The notes below the pieces were generated by a model, which was not told where the DNA came from, made no database searches, and saw nothing but the letters and a program-made list of their open reading frames with translations. Below, piece by piece: positions 1 through 6,359 of a stretch of DNA of 12,805 bases. How positions within the stretch are numbered: the stretch's first letter is position 1; each line of letters begins with the position of its first letter. Source of the DNA: Akkermansiaceae bacterium UBA7890 (GTDB lineage: Bacteria; Verrucomicrobiota; Verrucomicrobiia; Verrucomicrobiales; Akkermansiaceae); the NCBI GenBank assembly GCA_002501065.1, contig DLRK01000034.1:1-12805 (forward strand), read 5' to 3'. The translations under genes and the position numbers were made by a program.

Positions 1-1
1 T

Positions 2-223
2 CTCGGTGAGGACATCGGGGAAACGAGGGATCTTAGTGCATCGAAAAGCGAGGTCTCTGCAAAACTGACCGCCCTGATGCAGCGTTACATTGACCAGGGG
101 CGCAGTACCCCCGGGCCTCCCCGGAAGAACGACTTTGCCTTGGAACTCTGGGGCACCACAGAGGAGAGAAAAGAGAATCGTAAACGAAAAAAGAAAAAGC
201 AGGATAGCAATGACCAGAACTAA
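2..223 (+). CDS. Sulfatase, C-terminal fragment (5' end outside window)
   Basis: An open frame enters from the left edge and ends at TAA 221-223, giving 73 residues. Residues 2-38 (GEDIGETRDL, then a helix ending LMQRYIDQGRSTPG) read like the usual end of arylsulfatases, where a line such as 'NL..D.GE..DL' is followed by a final helix and a short tail. The catalytic part lies outside the window, so the sulfatase assignment rests on this tail and on the two complete sulfatases that follow. The last 20 residues are very basic (RKENRKRKKKK at 57-66 and around), which is unusual for the family. The stop overlaps the next gene start by 14 bases, so the genes are probably co-transcribed and translationally coupled. 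The frame has no start codon inside the window that would make a sensible protein. Confidence 0.75.
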   Translation, partial: LGEDIGETRDLSASKSEVSAKLTALMQRYIDQGRSTPGPPRKNDFALELWGTTEERKENRKRKKKKQDSNDQN

Positions 224-1832
224 TTCAATCCCACCTCTCATGGCCTTCCTGACGACTTCTTTCTTCCGGCCGGGCTTCTTCCTGCTGACGGCGGTTGCCC
301 TGGTTGCGGTCCCTTGCCCGGCGGCGGACAAGCGCCCCAACATCCTGTTCATCATCGCCGACGACCAGTCTCCCTTTGACTTGAAGATCTACAATCCGGA
401 TTCCTCCCTCGAGACCCCGAATCTCGATGCGCTGGCGGCCGCCGGCATGGTGTTTGACGGAGCCCATCACATGGGAGCCTGGGTCGGCGGAGTCTGCACG
501 CCGTCGCGGCACATGGTCATGTCGGGCCGCACGGTCTGGCACATCCCGGACAAGACGGGCCGGACCATGAACCCGCACGTCTCCAATCCCCGGCTGGTTC
601 CATCGAACCTGCCCATGCACACGATGCCCGCGGTCTTCAACCGGGCGGGCTACGACACCATGCGCACCTGCAAGCGGGGCAACAGCTATGAAAAGGCCAA
701 CGCCCTCTTCACCGTGCGCCATGATGCCACCAAGCGGGGAGGCACCGACGAGAGTGGAAGTGCCTGGCATGCCGGGCAGGTCCTGGATTTCCTGGCCGGG
801 CGGGAAGCGGGGAAGGACACCGATCCCTTCCTGATCTACTTCGGGTTCTCCCATCCGCACGACGTGCGCGACGGCAAGCCCGGCCTTTTGGACAAGTACG
901 GGGCGGTCAATCACACCGACGAGGACACCCTGCCGCCGGCGAATGCGAAGCAACCGCCCCTTCCGCCCAACTACCTGCCCCGGCATCCTTTTGACAACAC
1001 CCACATGACGGTCCGGGACGAGGTGGGGGTCAAGGGTGTCTGGGCCAGGCGCGACGAGCGGACCATCCGTAACGAACTCGGTCGCGAGTTCGCCTGCAGC
1101 GAGAACATCGACATCCAGGTCGGCCGGGTTCTCCGCAAGCTGGAGGCAATGGGGGAACTGGACAACACCTACGTGGTTTACACCGCCGACCACGGGATGG
1201 CCATTGGCCGCCACGGCCTGCAGGGCAAGCAGAACCTCTACGAGCACACCTGGCGGATTCCCTTCATCGTGAAGGGACCGGGAATCAAGGGGGGCTCCCG
1301 GGTGAAGGGCAACATCTACCTCCTCGACGTTCTGGCGACTCTCTGTGACCTGACCGGGATCGAGATTCCCGGGACCAGCGAAGGCACCAGTTTCAAGCCC
1401 GTCCTGCTCGGCCGGAAGCAGACGGTCCGCGAGGTCCTCTACGGCGTGTATTGCGGCGGCGCCCGCCCGGGGATGCGCTGTGTGAAGCAGGGTGACTGGA
1501 AACTGATCAAGTACCAGTCCGACAAGGGGAAGGTGCGTGAAACCCAGCTCTTCAACCTCGCGCAGAATCCCCACGAGCTCATCAGCCAGCATCACGGGCA
1601 GAAGGTGATTGAACTCACCGGCCATGAGCCGGGGGAGCACCAGCGCAACCTGGCGGACGATCCGGAACAGGCCGGGAAGCTCGCTGAGATGGAAAAACTT
1701 CTCCTGACCGAGATGCGCCGGCTCGATGATCCCTACCGGCTCTGGAACCAGCCCGATGACGGTTTGCCGGTGCCCACGATCCGGGAGAGGGTCAACCGTC
1801 CGAAGAGGAAACCACGGAAGAAATCGCAGTGA
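210..1832 (+). CDS. Secreted sulfatase (formylglycine type), 540 aa
   Basis: A type I sulfatase, predicted to hydrolyse sulfate esters on a glycan or small molecule in the periplasm; the substrate cannot be read from the sequence. Residues 19-39 are a hydrophobic signal segment ending near CPAAD. Asp51-Asp52 (IIADDQ) are the expected Ca-binding pair. Cys96-Thr-Pro-Ser-Arg100 is the CxPSR motif in which Cys is converted to formylglycine; the usual Thr-Gly of the extended motif is Ser105-Gly106. Asp327-His328 (TADHG) and Lys340 in HGLQGKQNLYE complete the metal and sulfate site. The family C-terminal subdomain follows (LFNLAQNPHEL near 447-457). The protein ends in a basic tail (PKRKPRKK). The start at ATG 210 is preferred over an in-frame ATG at 90 because it has AGGA at 201-204 and places the signal peptide near the N-terminus; ATG 240 is an alternative. 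The 3' end overlaps the next gene by 4 bases. Confidence 0.95.
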   Translation: MTRTNSIPPLMAFLTTSFFRPGFFLLTAVALVAVPCPAADKRPNILFIIADDQSPFDLKIYNPDSSLETPNLDALAAAGMVFDGAHHMGAWVGGVCTPSRHMVMSGRTVWHIPDKTGRTMNPHVSNPRLVPSNLPMHTMPAVFNRAGYDTMRTCKRGNSYEKANALFTVRHDATKRGGTDESGSAWHAGQVLDFLAGREAGKDTDPFLIYFGFSHPHDVRDGKPGLLDKYGAVNHTDEDTLPPANAKQPPLPPNYLPRHPFDNTHMTVRDEVGVKGVWARRDERTIRNELGREFACSENIDIQVGRVLRKLEAMGELDNTYVVYTADHGMAIGRHGLQGKQNLYEHTWRIPFIVKGPGIKGGSRVKGNIYLLDVLATLCDLTGIEIPGTSEGTSFKPVLLGRKQTVREVLYGVYCGGARPGMRCVKQGDWKLIKYQSDKGKVRETQLFNLAQNPHELISQHHGQKVIELTGHEPGEHQRNLADDPEQAGKLAEMEKLLLTEMRRLDDPYRLWNQPDDGLPVPTIRERVNRPKRKPRKKSQ

Positions 1833-3385
1833 GAAACCTCATGATTTCCCGACCGGGAACCCGCCTTCCCGGTGTGCTGACGGTCCTCCTTCTCATGGGC
1901 CAGCCGATGGTCCACGGTGCCGACGGACCTCCCGTCACCGGGAAAGCGAACATCGTGCTGATCCTGGCCGACGACGTGAGCGCGGACATGTTTTCCTGTT
2001 ACGGGCGACCGGGCTCGGCCCGCACCCCGAACATCGACCGCATCGCCCGGGAAGGGGTGCGTTTCCGCACCTGTTATGCCCCGGCCATCTGCGGACCCTC
2101 CCGCGCTCTCCTCATGACCGGGGTCTACGGCAACCGCACCGGCGCGTTTCGTAACGACATGTGGGCCTTCGGTTCCCGCGGGACCCTGTTCACGGCCCAG
2201 CACAGCTGGGCCAGGCTGCTGGGACAGGGAGGCTACAAGAGCGCCATCGCCGGGAAATGGCACTGTGGTGCGAAAGAGCCGTGGGATCCCGCGGTCGGGT
2301 TTGACGAATTCTGCGTCTGGGAGGGGCCGGACAAGATCAAGGGGCACTTCGGGATCGACGTCATCGCCAGCGGAAAACGCAGGGATCTCGAACTTCCCGA
2401 CCTGCGCTACTGGTATCCCTCCATGGTCCGGAACGGGAAATACGTCGAGGTCACCGAGTCCGACTTCGGTCCCGATCACCGCTGCAGCTTCCTCATGGAC
2501 TTCATGGCGCGCCAGGCCCGGGCCGGGCAGCCCTTCGTGGCCTACTGGCCCACCGTCATCCCGCACGGCCCCTATTCCACTACCCCGGATGCGGGGGCGG
2601 TCATGGACATCGAACTCGGGAAACCCGACCTCACCGGCCTGGACCGGAAGAAGAAGGCCGCGGTCCTCGCGGAGCACAGCCGGCGCCAGCGCCAGCGTTT
2701 CGTCAACCTCATCGAGTATATGGACAAACTGATCGGCAAACTCATCGCCAGGGCGGAGGAACTGGGCATCTACGAGAACACCTATTTCATCTTCTGCTCC
2801 GACAACGGCACCGCGGTGACCGCCAAGGACCGCGGGGTGGAACGGGGGGTGCACGTCCCCTACGTGGTGAGAGGACCCGGGATCAGGGCCCGGGGGGCCA
2901 CCGACGAACTGACCGACTTCGCCGACATCGCACCCACCCTCCTCGACATGGCGGACATCACTCATCCCACCGACGTGAAGTTCGATGGCAGGAGCCAGCT
3001 GCCCTTCCTGAAGGGGAAGGTGAAGAGGCACCGGGAGTGGATCTACGCCTACACCGGCCCGGTCCAGGTGGTGCGGACCAGACGCTATCTGCTGGAGGCG
3101 CGGGCTCCCTTCTATGGCAGGCCGCAGGGACGGTTCTACCTGGCCGGGGAAAAGCGGTTCGGGGCGGGCTACCAGCGGGTGGACGACCACCCGGATCACG
3201 CCGCGGCCCGGTCCCGCTTCGAACAGATCATCCGGGGGCTGCCCTCCCACCTCGAGGAGAATCATCCCTTCTGGACCTCCAGGTTCGGCAAGCGCTGGCT
3301 GTCCAACAATCCCGACCGGACCGAGCTCGCCAGGAAGCAGCTCTACAATCACCCGGACTTCTCGCCCTACGACCAGACCGACTGA
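1829..3385 (+). CDS. Secreted arylsulfatase (formylglycine type), 518 aa
   Basis: Second complete type I sulfatase, of the arylsulfatase A-like kind. Hydrophobic residues 14-31 form a signal peptide ending near MVHGADG. Asp48-Asp49 (ILADDV) and Asp325-Asn326 (CSDNG) are the Ca ligands. Cys88-Gly-Pro-Ser-Arg92-Ala-Leu-Leu-Met-Thr97-Gly98 is a perfect formylglycine motif. GKWH (142-145) and the VERGVHVPYVVRGPG stretch near 337-351 are further family hallmarks. It is clearly diverged from the upstream sulfatase, so the two probably act on different sulfate positions (inference). The start is GTG 1829, which overlaps the upstream TGA as GTGA and has GGAAG at 1816-1820; an in-frame ATG at 1841 is an alternative with a weaker ribosome binding site. 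The gene ends the sulfatase operon and runs towards the convergent DUF1501 gene, only 12 bases away. No substrate-specific motif was recognised. Confidence 0.95.
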   Translation: MRNLMISRPGTRLPGVLTVLLLMGQPMVHGADGPPVTGKANIVLILADDVSADMFSCYGRPGSARTPNIDRIAREGVRFRTCYAPAICGPSRALLMTGVYGNRTGAFRNDMWAFGSRGTLFTAQHSWARLLGQGGYKSAIAGKWHCGAKEPWDPAVGFDEFCVWEGPDKIKGHFGIDVIASGKRRDLELPDLRYWYPSMVRNGKYVEVTESDFGPDHRCSFLMDFMARQARAGQPFVAYWPTVIPHGPYSTTPDAGAVMDIELGKPDLTGLDRKKKAAVLAEHSRRQRQRFVNLIEYMDKLIGKLIARAEELGIYENTYFIFCSDNGTAVTAKDRGVERGVHVPYVVRGPGIRARGATDELTDFADIAPTLLDMADITHPTDVKFDGRSQLPFLKGKVKRHREWIYAYTGPVQVVRTRRYLLEARAPFYGRPQGRFYLAGEKRFGAGYQRVDDHPDHAAARSRFEQIIRGLPSHLEENHPFWTSRFGKRWLSNNPDRTELARKQLYNHPDFSPYDQTD

Positions 3386-3397
3386 AGAGGCGGGCGG

Positions 3398-4807
3398 TCA
3401 GACCCCGAGTCCGCGGATCGGGGCTGCCTCCGAGATGTACTGGGAAAGGGGCTCGGGCAACTTGTTCGCCAACCGGAGTTGCCCCACGTCGAAGAGAGTC
3501 CTCATGATCGTTCCCATCAGATTCCTGGGACCGAATCCTTCGGTGGCCGGCTCCGCGGCAATGTTGTCCGACTCTCCGATCACCTGCCCCATTTCCAGTC
3601 CGCCCCCGGCGAGGAGGAGGCTGGTGAGGTTCCCGTAGTGGTTGCGTCCGCCATTGTTGTTGAGTTTCGGGGTTCTTCCCATCTCACTGGTGACGACGAG
3701 GAGGACATCATCGCTCAGGCCCCGCTGGGCGAGATCCTCGATGAAGGCGCTCACGGCGTGATCGACCTGGCCGCCCATGGGGTAGATTGCCTCCATGTTC
3801 CTGGGGCTGTTGTTGTTGGCGTGATAGTCCCACCCACAGTCCGAAACCGTCACGAATCCCGCGCCCTGTTCCACCAGACGGCGGGCCATGAGCATCTGCA
3901 GGCCGAGGAGGTTGCTGACCCGGCGCATGTCGTTCCAGCGTTGAAGCTTCTTCTGGTCGAAGAGGGGACGGGTGTCGTAGCGGGTCACCGTGCGGGGATC
4001 CTCATCGGACAGGTCGAAGGCCTTGTCGACGCCCGCGGTGAGGACATCAAAGGCCTGCTGCTGGATCCGGTCCGCTCCCTCGATCACTCCCGATCCATCC
4101 ACCCGGCGCCGCAGACCGTCCAGTTTGGAGAGAAGCGTCCTGCGGTCGGTAAAACGGTCCGGGGCGATCGTCAGTTGCATGTCGTCGCGCAGGGCGCCCC
4201 CACCCGAGGGATTGAAGGCCCCGGCGGGGGCTCCGAGTTTCCCGGGAGCGGCCACGGTGGGAAGGGCCTTGGTCTCGAAATTGCTGCCAAGCTTGAGGGT
4301 TGGGTCGATCGCCTCGGGAAGGATGAGGGTGTTGTTGGGGATCGAGGCCGGGCCCAGGGGGCCTGCCACCTTTGAGTAGATCGCTCCCATCGAGGCCTCG
4401 AGGGGATTGCCGGCGGTGGCGACCGATCCGTAGGTGTGCTGGTTGTTGTTGGATCCGTAGGAGCGGACAACGGTGAACTTGTCCGCCATGGCTGCCAGCC
4501 GGGGGAAGGTTGAACCGAAGGTGATGCCCGGGAGCTTGGTCTTGATCTCGCCGGTAATGCTGCGCACCTCCCGCGGGGCGGTCATCTTGGGATCAAAGAG
4601 TTCAATATGGGGAGGACCGCCATGGAGGAAGAGCAGGACCACCGATTTGCCCCGGAGCACCCCGGGGGTCTTGGCGGCCGCCGCCTTGGTGGCGAGCAGT
4701 CCGGGGAGCCCCAGCCCGGCGAAACCGAGCGACCCGACCCGCAGGAAATCCCGTCGCGAGTAGCCTGCGCAGGTCCGGTTGAGGGAGGGGTCCGAGATGC
4801 GTATCAT
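3398..4807 (-). CDS. Tat-exported DUF1501 family protein, 469 aa
   Basis: A DUF1501 protein (sulfatase/alkaline phosphatase-like fold), abundant in Planctomycetota and Verrucomicrobiota; its biochemical role is not established. Residues 17-22 (SRRDFL) with the hydrophobic run to AAAA at 42-45 form a twin-arginine signal. HGGPPHIELFDPK (62-74), SYGSNNNQHTYG (117-128), DCGWDYHANN (323-332) and SEMGRTPKLNNNGGRNHYG (374-392) are the conserved blocks of the family and include the likely metal ligands. The length is normal and the frame intact. In these phyla DUF1501 genes usually sit beside a DUF1549/DUF1553 protein; none is seen here. The start at ATG 4807 is the only one ahead of the Tat motif, and no Shine-Dalgarno sequence precedes it. 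It is convergent with the sulfatases and divergent from the leader at 4914-5143. Confidence 0.93.
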   Translation of the reverse strand: MIRISDPSLNRTCAGYSRRDFLRVGSLGFAGLGLPGLLATKAAAAKTPGVLRGKSVVLLFLHGGPPHIELFDPKMTAPREVRSITGEIKTKLPGITFGSTFPRLAAMADKFTVVRSYGSNNNQHTYGSVATAGNPLEASMGAIYSKVAGPLGPASIPNNTLILPEAIDPTLKLGSNFETKALPTVAAPGKLGAPAGAFNPSGGGALRDDMQLTIAPDRFTDRRTLLSKLDGLRRRVDGSGVIEGADRIQQQAFDVLTAGVDKAFDLSDEDPRTVTRYDTRPLFDQKKLQRWNDMRRVSNLLGLQMLMARRLVEQGAGFVTVSDCGWDYHANNNSPRNMEAIYPMGGQVDHAVSAFIEDLAQRGLSDDVLLVVTSEMGRTPKLNNNGGRNHYGNLTSLLLAGGGLEMGQVIGESDNIAAEPATEGFGPRNLMGTIMRTLFDVGQLRLANKLPEPLSQYISEAAPIRGLGV

Positions 4808-4875
4808 CCAAGAGGAAGGTAGACGTAGTTGATACCCGATCCTGTCCTGCGGAGAAAGACCGAAAATGGATGGCC

Positions 4876-4887
4876 AGGACCGGTCCT
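4876..4887. promoter_or_regulatory. 12-bp palindrome between divergent genes, candidate operator
   Basis: AGGACCGGTCCT is a perfect 12-base palindrome. It lies 69 bases upstream of the DUF1501 start and 26 bases upstream of the plus-strand -35 box at 4914, a position suitable for an operator serving either gene. Only one copy is seen, so regulator binding is inference. Confidence 0.3.
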
Positions 4888-4913
4888 ATGTCACTTTTCG
4901 CCACGCTCCCAAC

Positions 4914-4942
4914 TTGCTCTTGCGGCCGGTTTGTGCTATGCT
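4914..4942 (+). promoter_or_regulatory. Candidate sigma-70-type promoter with extended -10
   Basis: TTGCTC (4914-4919) is followed after exactly 17 bases by TATGCT (4937-4942). The -10 is preceded by TG-C, giving an extended -10 (TGCTATGCT) that can compensate for the weak -35. Transcription would start near 4949, exactly where the foldable leader begins, which supports both assignments. It would drive the small protein gene at 5144. Confidence 0.5.
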
Positions 4943-4949
4943 TCCGGCA

Positions 4950-5039
4950 GCATTCAGAGTGGTTCTGCCGCCAAGAGGCGAAGGGACCCGGCAACCTGTC
5001 GCGGAGACGACAAGGTGCCTGTGCCAGCTGGCACGATGC
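4950..5039 (+). promoter_or_regulatory. Structured leader RNA with SAM-I-like helix, riboswitch-like candidate
   Basis: The leader can form a closed four-helix junction. P1 pairs GCATT 4950-4954 with GATGC 5035-5039. P2 pairs GGTTCT 4961-4966 with GGGACC 4983-4988, with an inner GCC/GGC stem closed by AAGA. P3 pairs GGC 4990-4992 with GCC 5017-5019, then an asymmetric AA/T internal loop, then CC/GG and TGTCG/CGACA. P4 is a palindromic GTGCC-AGCT-GGCAC hairpin at 5021-5034. The GGCAACC...AAGGTGCC arrangement of P3 is the arrangement known from the SAM-I riboswitch ligand pocket, and the helix order P1-P4 also fits. However, the usual P2 loop, the P2-J3/4 pseudoknot and the CAAUUCC-like J3/4 are not visible. 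It may be a divergent member of the SAM-I/IV group, or an unrelated RNA. Folded by eye only. Confidence 0.35.
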
Positions 5040-5050
5040 GCGGCCTGAAA

Positions 5051-5099
5051 GGGCTGAACGAAGGTCTCCCTGCCCCGCTCGGGGGCGTTCGTTCAGCCC
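5051..5099 (+). repeat. Long inverted repeat / hairpin in the leader
   Basis: GGGCTGAACGAA (5051-5062) is perfectly complementary to TTCGTTCAGCCC (5088-5099). Inside it GCCCC (5072-5076) pairs with GGGGC (5082-5086). The whole makes a strong two-part hairpin directly after the four-helix element and 44 bases before the start codon at 5144. No T-run follows, so it is not a standard intrinsic terminator. It could be the expression platform of the leader or a protein-binding site. Confidence 0.6.
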
Positions 5100-5109
5100 G
5101 GCCGTGGCT

Positions 5110-5134
5110 CCGGGTGCTTCTCCACCGGAAAGGA
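5110..5134 (+). promoter_or_regulatory. Small hairpin abutting the ribosome binding site
   Basis: CCGGGTG (5110-5116) pairs with CACCGG (5123-5128) with one bulged G and a 6-base loop. It ends directly at the ribosome binding site AAAGGA (5129-5134), which lies 9 bases before ATG 5144. Its position could influence ribosome access; this is inference. Confidence 0.35.
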
Positions 5135-5143
5135 ACCAGCATC

Positions 5144-5377
5144 ATGAGCCAAACAGCAAGCAAACCAGCCGTCCACCTCGTCAGCAAGGCGCGGGGCTCC
5201 CATCCCAATCATCACCTCACCAACAACAATGGAACGTGGTGGTGCCAGATCACCATTCACCAGGGACCATTCTCGAGGCGGCTGCGCTTCTCCCTCGGAA
5301 CGGGGGAACTGGAGCGGGCCCGCGTCCTCCGGGACCGGGTCTTTGACAACCTCACCCCCAATGTCCGGGCGGCCTGA
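5144..5377 (+). CDS. Small protein resembling recombinase arm-type DNA-binding domain, 77 aa
   Basis: Function unknown. Residues 30-68 contain NGTWWCQITIH, a basic strand (SRRLRFSLGTGE) and a helix (LERARVLRDRVFDNL). This order, two or three beta strands with 'SLGT' followed by a helix rich in 'AR..RD', resembles the AP2-like arm-binding domain at the N-terminus of tyrosine recombinases. There is no catalytic domain: the gene ends with a proper TGA after 77 codons and no recombinase frame follows. ATG 5144 is chosen because AAAGGA lies 9 bases upstream; the frame remains open further upstream, but there it would translate the structured leader. The long leader suggests post-transcriptional control. 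It may be a stand-alone DNA- or RNA-binding protein, or the remnant of an integrase. The similarity is judged by eye. Confidence 0.6.
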   Translation: MSQTASKPAVHLVSKARGSHPNHHLTNNNGTWWCQITIHQGPFSRRLRFSLGTGELERARVLRDRVFDNLTPNVRAA

Positions 5378-5654
5378 TGAAGCACGCCTTTCGGTGACAA
5401 ACTTGAAATGCAAAACACATGAACGAGAAAGAGAATGACACCCCCTCGCCCCAAGCGGGGAAGAAGGATGCCACGACTGGGGGGCTGACCCCGCTTCCGA
5501 GGGGATCTTTTCCCTCAGTCCCAGATTCGGACCCGTTGTTCAAACGGGGCTTCGTGATCGGGGGGAGAGGGTTCAACCGGCCCCGGTCCCAAAAGGAGTC
5601 CAAGGAACAGGGCGGTCGGGGTCACCGTTGAGAAACAGGAAACAAGCAGCAAGA
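5378..5654. other. Hairpin-rich intergenic stretch without a convincing gene
   Basis: Four short G/C-run hairpins occur within 100 bases: CCCC 5449-5452/GGGG 5457-5460; GGGG 5481-5484/CCCC 5489-5492; GAGGG 5499-5503/CCCTC 5512-5516; and CCCGTT 5532-5537/AACGGG 5543-5548. An open frame of 70 codons (5419-5631, plus) spans them but has no ribosome binding site and a low-complexity product, so it is probably not translated. The stretch could hold a non-coding RNA or a terminator of the small gene; no T-run is present. Confidence 0.3.
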
Positions 5655-6035
5655 ATGTGGATCTTTACCAGCAAGGGATTCCTCTCGATCGTGGAGGACA
5701 GGGATGACCCGGCTCGCCTGCTTGTGAGGGCGAGATACGAAGGGGACATTGAACGGCATTTCGGCGAGGAGGCCGGGGTGTCTGAACTGGAGTTTTCCGA
5801 TTACCGGTTCAGGGCCTTCCTCCCCAGGGAGGAGGTCCAGGCCGTCCTCGACCGGGAACTGTCCCTTCTCGACTACGGGAATTTCAAGAATAGCTTCGAT
5901 CGCAACAACGTGAGTTTGGCTCCGGAGACCAGGGAGGAGAGACACGAGGCCCTGTTCAAGGTCTGGAGCACCATGTCGGATTCGCAGGAGACCGTGCAAC
6001 TGAGGGAGCAGGGTCTGTCAGGGGACCACCGGTGA
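5655..6035 (+). CDS. Conserved hypothetical protein, 126 aa
   Basis: A soluble protein without signal peptide or membrane segment. It opens MWIFTSKGFLSIVEDRDDP, followed by LLVRARYEGDIERHF, then DYRFRAFLPREEVQAVL, then a LLDYGNFKNSF block and KVWSTM. From memory, proteins with this layout (MW-FT-GF-SIV, RAR-GD-E, DYRFR, -DY-NFK-, -W-M) are scattered among bacteria and phages and have no assigned function; this recollection could not be checked here. ATG 5655 is chosen because the family begins with MW; AGGA at 5637-5640 is 14 bases away, further than usual. A TTG at 5628 would add nine residues. The gene stands alone, after a hairpin-rich spacer, and converges with the oxidase operon. Confidence 0.7.
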   Translation: MWIFTSKGFLSIVEDRDDPARLLVRARYEGDIERHFGEEAGVSELEFSDYRFRAFLPREEVQAVLDRELSLLDYGNFKNSFDRNNVSLAPETREERHEALFKVWSTMSDSQETVQLREQGLSGDHR

Positions 6036-6090
6036 ATGATGGGGGGAAGGGAACTGGTTGGCCCAGGTCCGCAAAGGGGTGAAGGAGTGG

Positions 6091-6107
6091 CGCGCCTGAG
6101 AGGCGTG
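6091..6107. terminator. Hairpin between convergent genes, possible terminator
   Basis: CGCGCCT (6091-6097) pairs with AGGCGTG (6101-6107), one G-T wobble, around a GAG loop. It lies in the 78-base gap between the hypothetical protein and the end of the oxidase operon, the right place for a shared terminator. No T-run follows on either strand, so the call is weak. Confidence 0.3.
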
Positions 6108-6113
6108 GCCCCG

Positions 6114-6359
6114 CTAGGAGGGGGGGCGGTTGGCCAGCATCTTCATGCGGCGTCGCAGCAGGAGGACTGCCGAGCCGATCATCAGGAACGGCAGGACGGT
6201 CAGGAAGGCGGTCGTGAAGTGGAAGGCGGCAAGGGTCTCCTCCTTGGCCGAGAAGCAGACCGAACAGGCGGAGGCGGGGGTGACGAATGCGATTGCCAGC
6301 ACCAGAATGAGGCCGCTCCGGAGGATCCGGGTCAGGGCGTGCTGGAAGATGGCAGTCAT
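6114..6359 (-). CDS. Small CxxC membrane protein at end of oxidase operon, 81 aa
   Basis: Not a recognised subunit. Residues 14-31 form a hydrophobic signal or anchor ending PASA, followed at once by Cys32-Ser-Val-Cys35, then a second membrane segment (about 45-68) and a basic end (RRRMK). Cleavage at ASA|C would leave a periplasmic CxxC next to one membrane helix; lipidation at Cys32 is less likely because the -3 residue is Ala. Its ATG (6359-6357) overlaps the TGA of the preceding subunit III gene by one base (TGATG), so it is almost surely translated with it. Its place last in the operon and the exposed CxxC suggest a role in copper or haem handling or in stability of the oxidase, but that is inference. 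The frame is open further upstream, but only inside the previous gene. Confidence 0.75.
   Translation of the reverse strand: MTAIFQHALTRILRSGLILVLAIAFVTPASACSVCFSAKEETLAAFHFTTAFLTVLPFLMIGSAVLLLRRRMKMLANRPPS

Noticed and set aside
225..1640. Long minus-strand open frame of 471 codons opposite the first complete sulfatase
   Set aside because: It mirrors a gene with clear catalytic motifs; the product has no domain and is a by-product of high GC content.
1733..3352. Minus-strand open frame of 539 codons opposite the second sulfatase
   Set aside because: Shadow of a gene with perfect sulfatase motifs; the translation is repetitive in Gly, Pro, Val and Asp and resembles nothing known.
3374..3398. 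GACCG/CGGTC repeat between the convergent sulfatase and DUF1501 genes as a terminator
   Set aside because: Only five pairs around a 14-base loop and no T-run; too weak to call.
5560..5600. GGTTCAACC looking like a tRNA T-loop
   Set aside because: The flanking bases do not pair into a T-stem and no acceptor, D or anticodon arm can be found.
5419..5631. 70-codon plus-strand frame after the small arm-domain-like protein
   Set aside because: No ribosome binding site, low-complexity product and several hairpins within it; kept only as part of the described spacer.
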